DNA from: Nocardioidaceae bacterium
GTDB lineage: Bacteria; Actinomycetota; Actinomycetes; Propionibacteriales; Nocardioidaceae
Length of the DNA: 42,671 nucleotides
Assembly (NCBI GenBank): GCA_029266455.1
Contig: JAQSWV010000019.1
Span: forward strand, 1-42,671
Direction: 5' to 3'
Shown: positions 20,956 to 29,260 of the stretch, one piece after another
Layout of the letters: the number at the start of each line of letters is the position of its first letter
How positions within the stretch are numbered: the stretch's first letter is position 1
The notes under the pieces: generated by a model
Database searches by the model: none
What the model saw: only the letters and a program-made list of their open reading frames with translations
What the model was told of the DNA's origin: nothing
Made by a program: the position numbers and the translations under genes

Positions 20956-22545
20956 CTAGTAGGCGCCCGACCAGCGCAGCCGCACGGGACGGCCGTCCGG
21001 GTCGTGCACCCAGCGGTAGAACGGCACCGCCCACATCCGGGCAAGGCCACGCACAGGGGCCGGCTCGTGTCGACGCAGCCGGCCCGGCGGGCGCTCGCCC
21101 TTGCGTCCGCCGGCATGCCAGGCGTCGAGCGCATCCGCGGCAGCGGTCATGGCCGCCACGCATGCCTCCGGGTCGACGAGGTCGTCGTCGGTACCCGCCT
21201 CGCGGTCCAGATGCTCGCGGACCAGTCTCAGCCGGAGGTCCCGGGCGAACGTCCGCGCCCGGGTGCCGTCGTGGCGCGGGTCGGCCGGCTCCCGGTCGTC
21301 GGTCTCGGGGTCGAGCACCGCAGCGGTGAGCTCGCTGTCGTGTGTCCACGAGCGGCGGTTGAGGTTGTCGCTTCCGATGGTGGCCCAGGCGTCGTCGACG
21401 ACGCAGACCTTGGCGTGGACGTAGATCGGTGTCCCGTCGGCGTTCTCGAGGTCGAACAGGTGCACCCGGCCGGCTCCTGCCTCCTGACAGCGGCGTAGGG
21501 CGTCGGCCTGGCCGAGCCGGTTCGGCACGCTCGCGAGACGACTCTGCTGGTCGGGGTGGCGGGGCACCACCACGACCAGGTGCAGCGTCGGGTGCTGACG
21601 CAGGGCGTCGGCGAAGCGCCGCCCCACATCGGTCGACCACAGGTACTGGTCCTCGATGTACACCAGCCGGGTCGCGCGGCCCACCGCCTTGGAGTAGCCG
21701 CGCGCGACGGACCGCTCCCCCTCCGGGGCGAAGCGGTAGCGCGGTCGCAGGCTCGGGTACGTCCGCAGCGCCTGGACGTGGTGGTGGCCGGCTGGCGGCG
21801 GTGGAGGCGCCTGCGGGGGCAGCGCGGTGGGAGTCAGCCGCGCGTGCCGAAGCCGGTCGAGGATCCGCGCGACCGGGTTGTTGACGTCGGCGTTGACAGG
21901 GTCGTTCCACCGCTCGCGGAAGACCGTCTCCATCGCGGCGACCGCCGGGCCGCGGATCTCGAGCTGCGCGTCGTGCCACGGCGGCGTCGGTCCGTAGGCC
22001 GGTGCCATCCGCACGACCTGCGGGTCCCCCCTGTGCTCGGCGTCGTCGCGCCTGCTGTGGCACAGGTCGATGCCGCCCACGAAGGCGACGTCGTGCTCCG
22101 GCCTGCCCGGGCAGCGCACCACGACGAGCTTCTGGTGGTGGCTGCCCGAGCGGCGGACGCGCTGGTCGAGCACGATCTGTCCGCCCGAGGCCTCGACCTC
22201 CCGGTCGAGTGCACGGTTCTCGTGGGCGCTGAACTGCATCGCGTCGATGTGCGAGCGCCACACCAGGCCGCGCACGCACACTCCGCGGCCGCTCGCGGCG
22301 CTGAGCATCTCCGCCACGGTCGGGCCGGCGTCGGTGAGCCGCTCGTCGGGGTCGCCCCGCCAGTCGGTGAAGAAGACCTGGTCCCCGTCGCCGGCTTCTT
22401 CCACGCACTGCAGCAGCCGGCGGAAGTACTCGGCACCGTGGATCAGCGGCGTGCAGAGGTTGCCCTCAATCCAGGCAGGCAGCGCGGTGGCGTCGTTGGC
22501 ACGCTCCTCGGCAGTCAGGAACCACTCCGTGACGTCAGCCCGCAC
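20956..22545 (-). CDS. Phospholipase D-like protein
   Basis: 529 residues with the two-lobed phospholipase D layout. Lobe 1 carries SGSHHQKLVVVR (about 133-144): His and Lys are present but the usual Asp of HxKxxxxD is Arg144. Lobe 2 has a complete HKD motif (VHAKVCVVDDAWATIGSDN) with the following RRSW. A Pro-rich stretch (ALPPQAPPPPPAG) separates the lobes. There is no signal peptide, so it is probably cytoplasmic. The start is GTG at 22545 with a weak ribosome site. Homologues could be phospholipases, transphosphatidylases or nucleases; which applies cannot be told here. Followed by the ChaB/Rho_N gene. Confidence 0.86.
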   Translation of the reverse strand: MRADVTEWFLTAEERANDATALPAWIEGNLCTPLIHGAEYFRRLLQCVEEAGDGDQVFFTDWRGDPDERLTDAGPTVAEMLSAASGRGVCVRGLVWRSHIDAMQFSAHENRALDREVEASGGQIVLDQRVRRSGSHHQKLVVVRCPGRPEHDVAFVGGIDLCHSRRDDAEHRGDPQVVRMAPAYGPTPPWHDAQLEIRGPAVAAMETVFRERWNDPVNADVNNPVARILDRLRHARLTPTALPPQAPPPPPAGHHHVQALRTYPSLRPRYRFAPEGERSVARGYSKAVGRATRLVYIEDQYLWSTDVGRRFADALRQHPTLHLVVVVPRHPDQQSRLASVPNRLGQADALRRCQEAGAGRVHLFDLENADGTPIYVHAKVCVVDDAWATIGSDNLNRRSWTHDSELTAAVLDPETDDREPADPRHDGTRARTFARDLRLRLVREHLDREAGTDDDLVDPEACVAAMTAAADALDAWHAGGRKGERPPGRLRRHEPAPVRGLARMWAVPFYRWVHDPDGRPVRLRWSGAY

Positions 22546-22703
22546 CCGGCTCAGTCAACCATCGGGCCGCAGTGCGGCCGCCGGCGTGGTCGTCACGGCC
22601 CGAGAAGAGACGCTATGTGGAGATAGAGGTATTCGGAGCGGGAGGGTTTCTGGATTGGTGGTGCATACAGAAATCATTCTTTCGGTTTATCCAGGCGGTT
22701 TGA

Positions 22704-22732
22704 CCAATCGTTCGGGGCAGGTGGAAGCGAAT
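22704..22732 (+). promoter_or_regulatory. Possible ECF-type promoter upstream of lipoprotein
   Basis: CCAATC and GCGAAT separated by 17 nt end about 38 nt before the lipoprotein start. The spacing and sequence resemble the mycobacterial SigK pattern (CCATCC-N16/17-CCGAAT), but not exactly. The whole stretch 22600-22769 is much more AT-rich than its surroundings, as expected of a promoter region. Low certainty. Confidence 0.25.
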
Positions 22733-22769
22733 ACGCCATGACAGTCACCTACAGAAGGACACGATTTCG

Positions 22770-23444
22770 ATGCGTTTCATGACCAAGACCACGACGAGCT
22801 CCAAGACCATCGCCGGCCTCGCCGCGACGGCGCTGCTGGCTCTCCCGCTGGCCGCCTGTGGTTCCGACGACGCGGCGGCCGACCCGGCCGAGGATGCCGC
22901 TCCTGAGCCGGTCGCCCAGGTCGACGACCTGACCGGCAAGACCACCGCGGTCCAGCTCGACGCCGGCTTCGTGGACGCTCTCACCAGCCTCAAGCTGACC
23001 CCGGGGGTCGTCGGCGATGCCGCGCTGACCGATGGTGCGCTCGTCTTCCCGATCACCGGTGGCGACGTCACCTACTACGAGCCCGGCAGCATCGACCCCT
23101 ACGTGCAGGGCGAAATCGACCACCAGGGCAGCGGTTTCTCCCTGACCGCCGGCAAGACCACGGTCGACCTGACGAACTTCACCATCGACCCCGGCACGTC
23201 GCAGCTGTTCGGTGACGTGGCCGTCAACGGCGAGACCGCGGTCGAGGACGCGTTCCTCTTCCAGCTCGACGGCCGCACCCTCGAGCCGCTGCAGAGCGGT
23301 CCTGGCGGCACCGCCGTGCTGACCGGCACCGAGGTGCTCATCTCCGAGGACGCGGCCCCGCTGCTGAACGACACGTTCGGCACCAAGGCGGTCAAGCCCG
23401 GCCTGCTCGTGGGCGTTGCCACGATCACCATCAACACCAAGTGA
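22770..23444 (+). CDS. Conserved actinobacterial lipoprotein
   Basis: 224 residues. A signal sequence ends in a lipobox (LPLAAC, Cys30), followed by an Asp/Ala/Pro linker. The mature domain is beta-rich with motifs AVQLDAGFVDALTSLKLTPG, FPITGGDVTYYEPG, GEIDHQGSGFSLTAGKTTVDL, a FTIDPGTSQLFGDVAVNG strand pair and a closing LLVGVATITI. I recognise this as a widespread actinobacterial surface lipoprotein family without assigned function. AGAAGGA lies 11 nt before the ATG. A strong hairpin follows the gene, so it is probably monocistronic. An adhesion or ligand-binding role is only a guess. Confidence 0.8.
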   Translation: MRFMTKTTTSSKTIAGLAATALLALPLAACGSDDAAADPAEDAAPEPVAQVDDLTGKTTAVQLDAGFVDALTSLKLTPGVVGDAALTDGALVFPITGGDVTYYEPGSIDPYVQGEIDHQGSGFSLTAGKTTVDLTNFTIDPGTSQLFGDVAVNGETAVEDAFLFQLDGRTLEPLQSGPGGTAVLTGTEVLISEDAAPLLNDTFGTKAVKPGLLVGVATITINTK

Positions 23445-23490
23445 CCAACGGCAGCACCCCCCGCACCACCTGAGATCGAGCTCCACCCGT

Positions 23491-23523
23491 GGGCGCACCG
23501 CACACCAACCGTGCGGTGCGCCC
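23491..23523 (+). terminator. Perfect 13-bp hairpin after lipoprotein gene
   Basis: GGGCGCACCGCAC, a 7-nt loop (ACCAACC) and the exact complement GTGCGGTGCGCCC, about 50 nt after the stop codon. A pyrimidine-rich stretch follows on the plus strand but there is no long U tract. This is a likely intrinsic (actinobacterial, U-poor) terminator. Confidence 0.75.
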
Positions 23524-23717
23524 TCGCTCGTTCTCCTCCCGACCCTCTCCTGGTTCTCCCGACTTCTTGTGACTCTCCCCGACCCCGCCCGGTGTGGCCC
23601 GCCGACCGGTGCGTGGGAGGCCCGGCTGTGGTGGCTGTCCGGGCCTCCCGCGCACCTTCGCTCCCGATCGACCGTACTCGCGGGTAACATGTCGGCAAGC
23701 CGCCGAAAGGGACCCGG

Positions 23718-25730
23718 ATGAGCACTGACGTGACCGCCGAGAGCGCCACCGGTCCCGCCGGGCCGCGGGACCCCGGCGCCGCCGTCGACGGACCAGCCGG
23801 CACCCGCCACGTGAGCGAGCGCGAGGCCCGGGAGGTCGCCGAGGCCGCCCGTCCGTCGGACTGGAGCAGGCCGAGCTTCGCCAAGGAGCTCTACCTGGGC
23901 CGCTTCGACCTGTCGCTGATCCACCCGCACCCCCGAGCGGACCCCGACGTCCAGGCCCGCGGCGAGGCGTTCCTCACCCGGCTGCGGGCGTACTGCGAGA
24001 GTCTCGACGCCGGCCTGGTCGAGCGCGAGGCGCGGATCCCCGACGCCTACCTCGCGGGACTGGCCGAGCTCGGGGTCTTCGGCATGAAGGTCCCTCGCGA
24101 GTACGGCGGGTTGGGTCTGTCGATGTCGGACTACGGCAGGGCCCTCATGCTGGTGGGGTCAGTGCACCCGAGCCTGGGTGCGCTGGTGTCGGCGCACCAG
24201 TCGATCGGCGTCCCCGAGCCGGTTCGGATGTTCGGTACCGAGGAGCAGAAGCAGCGGTGGCTGCCCCGGTGCGCGAAGGGCGCCATCACCGCGTTCCTGC
24301 TCACCGAGCCCGACGTCGGCTCCGACCCCGCCCGGATGGGCGCCACGGCCACGCTCACCGACGACGGGTCGGCGTACCTGCTCGACGGGGTCAAGCTGTG
24401 GACCACCAACGGAGTGATCGCCGAGCTCGTGGTCGTGATGGCCCGGGTCCCCGCGCACGCGGGGGGCAGGGGCGGCATCACCGCGTTCGTCGTGGAGTCG
24501 GACTCCCCCGGCGTCACCGTCGAGAACCGCAACGCGTTCATGGGACTCCGGGGGCTGGAGAACGGCGTCACCCGCTTCCACCAGGTGCGGGTGCCGGTCG
24601 GCAACCGGCTGGGCAAGGAGGGACAGGGGCTCAAGATCGCCCTCAGCACGCTGAACACCGGCCGTCTGTCCATCCCCGCCATGTGCGCGGCCGGCAGCAA
24701 GTGGTGCCTCAAGATCGCCCGCGAGTGGTCGGCGCAGCGGGTGCAGTGGGGCCGTCCCGTGGGCGCCCACGGCGCGGTCGCCGGCAAGGTGTCGTTCATC
24801 GCCGCCACCACCTTCGGCCTCGAGGCGGTGCTCGAGATGTCGGCACAGCTGGCTGACGCCGGCACCAAGGACATCCGGATCGAGGCGGCGCTGGCCAAGC
24901 TGTGGTCGAGCGAGATGGCCTGGGTCGTCGCCGATGAGCTCGTGCAGATCCGCGGCGGCCGGGGCTACGAGACCGCAGACTCACTGCAGGCACGCGGCGA
25001 ACGGGCCGTGGCGGCCGAGCAGGTCCTGCGCGACCTCCGCATCAACCGGATCTTCGAAGGGTCGACGGAGATCATGCACCTGCTGATCGCCCGCGAGGCG
25101 GTCGACGCGCACCTGACTGCCGCCGGCGCGCTCGCCGAGGCCGACGCCGCCATGTCCAGCAAGGCCAGGGCAGCGGTGGGTGCCAGCGGCTTCTACGCCC
25201 GGTGGCTGCCACAGCTGGTCACCGGCAAGGGCGCGGTCCCGACCTCGTACCGCGAGTTCGGGCGGCTGGCCAGGCACCTGCGCTTCGTGGAGCGCTCGTC
25301 CCGCAGGCTGGCGCGCCAGACCTTCTATGGGATGAGCCGGTGGCAGGCCGGCCTCGAGCACCGACAGGGCTTCCTGGCGCGCATCGTCGACATCGGCGCC
25401 GAGCTGTTCGCCATGGCGGCGACCTGCTCGCGGGCCGAGATGCTGCGGGTCGACGCCGAGTTCACCGGGCAGCCGGAGCACGGAAAGGCGGCCTACGACC
25501 TGGCCGACGCCTTCTGCGAGCAGTCCCGGCTGCGAGTGGCCGAGCTTTTCCACCGGCTCTGGCACAACACCGACGACCTCGACCGCACGGTGGCCCGGCA
25601 GACCCTGGAGGGCGCGTACACGTTCCTCGAGCACGGCGTCCTCGACCCCTCCGAGGGCACGGGTCCGTGGATCGCCGCGTGGGAGCCTGGCGAGTCCGCG
25701 GCGACCAGCGTGGCCCGGCGCTACCGCTGA
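23718..25730 (+). CDS. Acyl-CoA dehydrogenase, long form
   Basis: 670 residues, longer than the usual 380-400 because of N- and C-terminal extensions, like VLCAD/ACAD9-type enzymes. FAD-dependent alpha,beta-dehydrogenation of acyl-CoA in beta-oxidation. Core motifs: FGMKVPREYGGLGLS (about 121-135), FLLTEPDVGSDPARM (193-207), KLWTTNG (226-232), QIRGGRGYE (410-418) and FEGSTEIMHL (446-455), with the catalytic base expected at Glu447. The C-terminal 200 residues form a second helical domain (FGRLARHLRF, YDLADAFCEQSRLRVAELF). AAAGGG lies ahead of the ATG. No electron-transfer flavoprotein or other beta-oxidation gene adjoins it. Chain-length preference is unknown. Confidence 0.93.
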   Translation: MSTDVTAESATGPAGPRDPGAAVDGPAGTRHVSEREAREVAEAARPSDWSRPSFAKELYLGRFDLSLIHPHPRADPDVQARGEAFLTRLRAYCESLDAGLVEREARIPDAYLAGLAELGVFGMKVPREYGGLGLSMSDYGRALMLVGSVHPSLGALVSAHQSIGVPEPVRMFGTEEQKQRWLPRCAKGAITAFLLTEPDVGSDPARMGATATLTDDGSAYLLDGVKLWTTNGVIAELVVVMARVPAHAGGRGGITAFVVESDSPGVTVENRNAFMGLRGLENGVTRFHQVRVPVGNRLGKEGQGLKIALSTLNTGRLSIPAMCAAGSKWCLKIAREWSAQRVQWGRPVGAHGAVAGKVSFIAATTFGLEAVLEMSAQLADAGTKDIRIEAALAKLWSSEMAWVVADELVQIRGGRGYETADSLQARGERAVAAEQVLRDLRINRIFEGSTEIMHLLIAREAVDAHLTAAGALAEADAAMSSKARAAVGASGFYARWLPQLVTGKGAVPTSYREFGRLARHLRFVERSSRRLARQTFYGMSRWQAGLEHRQGFLARIVDIGAELFAMAATCSRAEMLRVDAEFTGQPEHGKAAYDLADAFCEQSRLRVAELFHRLWHNTDDLDRTVARQTLEGAYTFLEHGVLDPSEGTGPWIAAWEPGESAATSVARRYR

Positions 25731-25909
25731 GGGCGTCGACGACCACCTGCCCGTCAGCTCAGCACCAGACGTACCGGACATACCGGTTCGAGTCTCTGGA
25801 CCGTTCGGTCATTCAGCACGCCACCGTGGGGGAGTCAGCGGGCGGGGCGGTTTAACGTCGAGTGTCGTGCGCCAGGTGCGGCCGCAGGTGCAGCAGCTCG
25901 GGGGACGGC

Positions 25910-27733
25910 ATGCGCAGCAGGGACGGCCGTGACCTCCGGCTGCCACGGTGGTGGCCCGCATGGGGGCGACGACGCCGGCGGCCCGCAGATCCCGGCCTGG
26001 TGTGGGAGCTGCAGCGCAGCGAGCGCGCGACCGTCTGGACGCTGTGCATCCTGCTCGTGCTGAGCGTGGCGTCCTCGGCGTACCTCATCCTCGTCAGCCA
26101 GGTGCGGGTGGTCGAACTCACCGAGATGACCCAGCAGTCACGACTGTCGAATGCCGCCATGCTCGACCAGGAGACCAGTCTCCGCGGCTGGCTCGCCACG
26201 CGCGACCCGCAGTTCCTGCAGCCGTACCGGGAGGGGGCGCGCGAATGGGACGCGGCAAGCGGTGCCTTGCTCGAGTCGCTGGTGCGGCCGGACGTCAACG
26301 AGAACATCGTCACCATGCTGCTGACCCACCAGGAATGGGAGGAGTGGGCCACGCAGGCCCGCGCCATGAAAGCCAGCCCCGCCGACCGCAGCAGCGGCAG
26401 GTTGAGCGCCTTCCTGCTCGAGGGCAAGGAGCTGTTCGACGACTACCGGAGCGCACAGGAGCCGACCACCGAGTACTTCTCCGCCCAGCGCGACGACGCG
26501 ATCACGGACCAGCGCAACGCCCTCATCCTGGTCATGGTGGCGACCCTCGGTCTGCTGCTCGTCGCCGCGTCGCTCGCCTTGCAGCGCGGACGACGCCTCC
26601 GCCGTACGGTCACAGCCCCGCTGGACCGTCTGTCGACGACCATCGGGTCGCTGCGCTCGGGTGACCTGTCCGCCCGGACGTCGGCGAGCGGTGTGGTCGA
26701 GCTCGACTCCATCGGCGCTGCCCTCGGCGATCTCGCCACCGAGCTGCAGGCGGCCGGTGACGAGGCCGTGGCTCGCGAGGCCCGGCTGTTGCGGCTGGCC
26801 ACCCGCTTCGAGACCGTGGTCCGGGTCGGACGCGAGATCTCCGCCAGCCTCAGCACGCGGTACGTCTCCGAGTCGGTGACGGCCGCAGCGGCCGACCTGC
26901 TGGGAGCGCCCGCGACACTGTGGGTCCGTGACGACACCGGGATCTTCCGCGCGACGCGGCGCAGTGACGACCCGCGCGGCGCCGTGCCACCGTCGACGCT
27001 GGTGGCCTCGACGCTGGTGGGAGACGTCGCCGCCGATGCGCGCTCAGCGGTGAGCGGCCCGACCCGTGCGTACCCGATGGTTCTCGCCGGGCGCGTGATC
27101 GGCGTGCTCGAGGCGAACGTGGACGACGTCGATGCCGACGCCGAGCAGGTGCTCGAGGCGCTGATGGCCACGGCAGCGGCGGCGCTGGAGTCCGCCCGCC
27201 TGCACGGATCGATCCGCGAGCTGGCGGACATCGACCCCCTCACGCAGCTGTCCAACCGGCGCCGGCTCGAGAGCGACATGGAGACGGAGTGGGACCGCAG
27301 CCGTCGGTACGGGCGCCCGATGAGCTTCGTCATGCTCGATCTCGACCACTTCAAGATGCTGAACGACGAGTACGGCCACCTTGTCGGAGACACCGTGCTG
27401 CGGGCGGCGGCCACAGCAGTCAACGGGGTGCTCCGCAGCAGTGACACGGCCTACCGCTACGGCGGCGAGGAGATCGCGCTGATCCTTCGCGAGACGGGTC
27501 CCGACGACGCCGCCATCGTCGCGGAGCGACTGCGCGCCGCGGTCGCCAGCCTCACCGTCGACGGGACCGCAGCCACGGTCACCGCCTCGCTCGGCGTGGC
27601 CAGCGCCAGCGACGACATGGCCCACCAGACGGAGCTGGTGTCGTGCGCCGACGCGGCTCTCTACGACGCCAAGAGCGGCGGGCGCAACCGCGTCATGCAC
27701 TGGTCCGCGCCGGTGGCGACCGTCGCCGGGTGA
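25910..27733 (+). CDS. Diguanylate cyclase with CHASE3, HAMP and GAF domains
   Basis: 607 residues from the ATG at 25910, which has a GGGGG site; GTG 25862 would add 16 residues. Domains in order: transmembrane segment (about 41-62); extracytoplasmic CHASE3-like helical sensor (VVELTEMTQQSRLSNAAMLD, SLRGWLATRDP); second transmembrane segment (about 204-224); HAMP linker (APLDRLSTTIGSLRSGDLS); GAF domain (about 290-430); GGDEF domain with DIDPLTQLSNRRRL, MLDLDHFKMLND and active site GGEEI (518-522). An RxxD inhibitory site (RSSD, 509-512) is five residues before the active site, so product inhibition is expected. No EAL or HD-GYP partner is nearby. It should make c-di-GMP in response to an external signal. 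Confidence 0.93.
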   Translation: MRSRDGRDLRLPRWWPAWGRRRRRPADPGLVWELQRSERATVWTLCILLVLSVASSAYLILVSQVRVVELTEMTQQSRLSNAAMLDQETSLRGWLATRDPQFLQPYREGAREWDAASGALLESLVRPDVNENIVTMLLTHQEWEEWATQARAMKASPADRSSGRLSAFLLEGKELFDDYRSAQEPTTEYFSAQRDDAITDQRNALILVMVATLGLLLVAASLALQRGRRLRRTVTAPLDRLSTTIGSLRSGDLSARTSASGVVELDSIGAALGDLATELQAAGDEAVAREARLLRLATRFETVVRVGREISASLSTRYVSESVTAAAADLLGAPATLWVRDDTGIFRATRRSDDPRGAVPPSTLVASTLVGDVAADARSAVSGPTRAYPMVLAGRVIGVLEANVDDVDADAEQVLEALMATAAAALESARLHGSIRELADIDPLTQLSNRRRLESDMETEWDRSRRYGRPMSFVMLDLDHFKMLNDEYGHLVGDTVLRAAATAVNGVLRSSDTAYRYGGEEIALILRETGPDDAAIVAERLRAAVASLTVDGTAATVTASLGVASASDDMAHQTELVSCADAALYDAKSGGRNRVMHWSAPVATVAG

Positions 27734-27748
27734 GGCGGGTCCCTACTC

Positions 27749-27807
27749 CCCCTGACGTCATACCTCGCGAGGCGTATCGCCGGCGCGTCCGATGACGTTG
27801 GCAGGGG
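27749..27807. terminator. Long imperfect inverted repeat between convergent genes
   Basis: CCCCTG-ACGTCAT (27749-27761) pairs with ATGACGT-TGG-CAGGGG (27792-27807), giving 13 bp with a 3-nt bulge. The loop contains its own palindrome CCTCGCGAGG (27763-27772). It lies between the convergent diguanylate cyclase and xylulokinase genes, so a two-way terminator is the simplest reading. Confidence 0.45.
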
Positions 27808-27814
27808 CACGGGC

Positions 27815-29260
27815 TCAGTCGCCGTAGACGGCCGCGCACCAGGCCAGGTACGCCTCGTCGACCGCCGGGGACGGACTCGGTGCCGTCTCCACCGGAGTCG
27901 CCGACGGCGTCAGCTCGGCACCGGTTCCGTGCGCAGCCAGCAGGGCGGCGCCGGTGGCGGCGGCACTGCCGAGCTGGACCCAGTGCACCGACGCGCCGAC
28001 GCAGTCGGCCATCAGCTGCCGCACCACCGGGTCGCGACCTCCGCCCCCGACCAGAAGCACCCGCCGTGCGTCGGCGCCCAGCAGCTCGTAGGCACGCCGT
28101 ACCAGGAACACCTGCGCGTCGATCGCGGCCCGGGCGCGCTCCTCGACCCGGGCGCGTCCGGACCGTCCCAGCCAGCGCGGGCCGCGCAGCCACTCGCGTG
28201 GCGCGAGCCGACCGCGTTCGCCGGCCACGAAGGGCGCGAAGACGATCCCGTCCCCGGCGGTGGATGCCCTCTGCGCGGCGGCGACCAGCTCCGGCCAGGA
28301 CAGGCCCAGCTCGGCGCGGGCCCAGTCCAGGGCGAGGCCGGCGTTCTGCACCGCGACCATCGCGTAGTGGCCACCGCCCGCATCAGCCCACACATGGTGC
28401 TGCGGCAGTCCGCCGGCGGGGTCAGGCGGGGGCGAGGCAGGGGCGATGACCTGGGCACCGGTGCCGAGGTTGATCACCACGTCGCCGGGCCGCCAGCCGC
28501 CGATGCTGTGCTCCAGCGCGTACAGCGAGGCGGGAGTGTCACCGGCTCCGGCGACCACGGGCGCTTCCCCGTCTGCCGGCCCCGCCCACCGCCCCACCAC
28601 CGTGTCCGACGGCACCACGGCCGGAGTGAGCGTGCGCGCGGCTCCCGTGAGCGCCAGTGCGTCCGGCGACCAGGCACCCGCCGGTACGTCCCACAGCAGG
28701 GTCGCCGAGGCGTCGCTCGGGTCGGTCACGGTGTCGGGGACGGACTCACCGGTGAGCCCGCGCCGCACCCAGTCCTTGGGCAGCCAGACGCGCTCGGCAG
28801 CGACCAGGGTGTCCGCCTCGTGCTGGCCCAGCCAGCCGAGCACGGGCCCCGTCATCCCCGGTGAGAACGGGCTGCCGAGTCGCGCCTGCACCGGGGGAGG
28901 GAGCGCCGCCCAGCGCGGCTCCTGGTCGGCGGCCCGCCCGTCCGGCCACAGCACGGCCGGGCCGACGGGCGCGCCCATCCCGTCCACCAGCACCGTGCCG
29001 TGCATCTGCCCGGTGACGCCGATGCCTGCAGGAGCGCCTTTCCCGCGCTCCGCCAGCACGGCGTCGAGCCCGGTGCGCACCTCGTCCAGCCAGTCCTGCG
29101 GATCGGCCTCGGCCCTGTCGTCGAGCGGCCGGTGCACCGGCAGTGGCTTCTCGACGCTCCCCGCGACCGCGCCGTCGGAGTGCAGCGCGAGGATCTTCAA
29201 CGCGCTCGTCCCCACGTCGACTCCGACCCAGACGGGGGCCCGCGCGTTCCGCGGGGTCAC
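27815..29260 (-). CDS. xylB: Xylulokinase-like FGGY carbohydrate kinase
   Basis: 481 residues of the FGGY family, ATP-dependent phosphorylation of a sugar, probably D-xylulose to xylulose 5-phosphate. Visible: N-terminal phosphate loop WVGVDVGTSALKILAL, GVTGQMHGTVLVD, VLWPDGRA, the catalytic-Asp region VAGAGDTPASLYAL, NLGTGAQV and the C-terminal LLVGGGGRDP. The order matches XylB, though the C-terminus carries a Pro/Ser/Ala tail before VDEAYLAW. The GTG at 29260 overlaps the dinB stop (GTGA); upstream in-frame sequence lies inside dinB. No xylose isomerase or transporter is adjacent, and the dehydrogenase at 1174-2211 is far away, so substrate assignment rests on similarity only. Confidence 0.88.
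   Translation of the reverse strand: MTPRNARAPVWVGVDVGTSALKILALHSDGAVAGSVEKPLPVHRPLDDRAEADPQDWLDEVRTGLDAVLAERGKGAPAGIGVTGQMHGTVLVDGMGAPVGPAVLWPDGRAADQEPRWAALPPPVQARLGSPFSPGMTGPVLGWLGQHEADTLVAAERVWLPKDWVRRGLTGESVPDTVTDPSDASATLLWDVPAGAWSPDALALTGAARTLTPAVVPSDTVVGRWAGPADGEAPVVAGAGDTPASLYALEHSIGGWRPGDVVINLGTGAQVIAPASPPPDPAGGLPQHHVWADAGGGHYAMVAVQNAGLALDWARAELGLSWPELVAAAQRASTAGDGIVFAPFVAGERGRLAPREWLRGPRWLGRSGRARVEERARAAIDAQVFLVRRAYELLGADARRVLLVGGGGRDPVVRQLMADCVGASVHWVQLGSAAATGAALLAAHGTGAELTPSATPVETAPSPSPAVDEAYLAWCAAVYGD

Noticed and set aside
25751-25800. tRNA-like T-loop sequence GGTTCGAGTC preceded by an AGCTCAG string
   Set aside because: The two are only 29 nt apart, too close for D- and T-arms, and no acceptor stem or anticodon arm can be formed.
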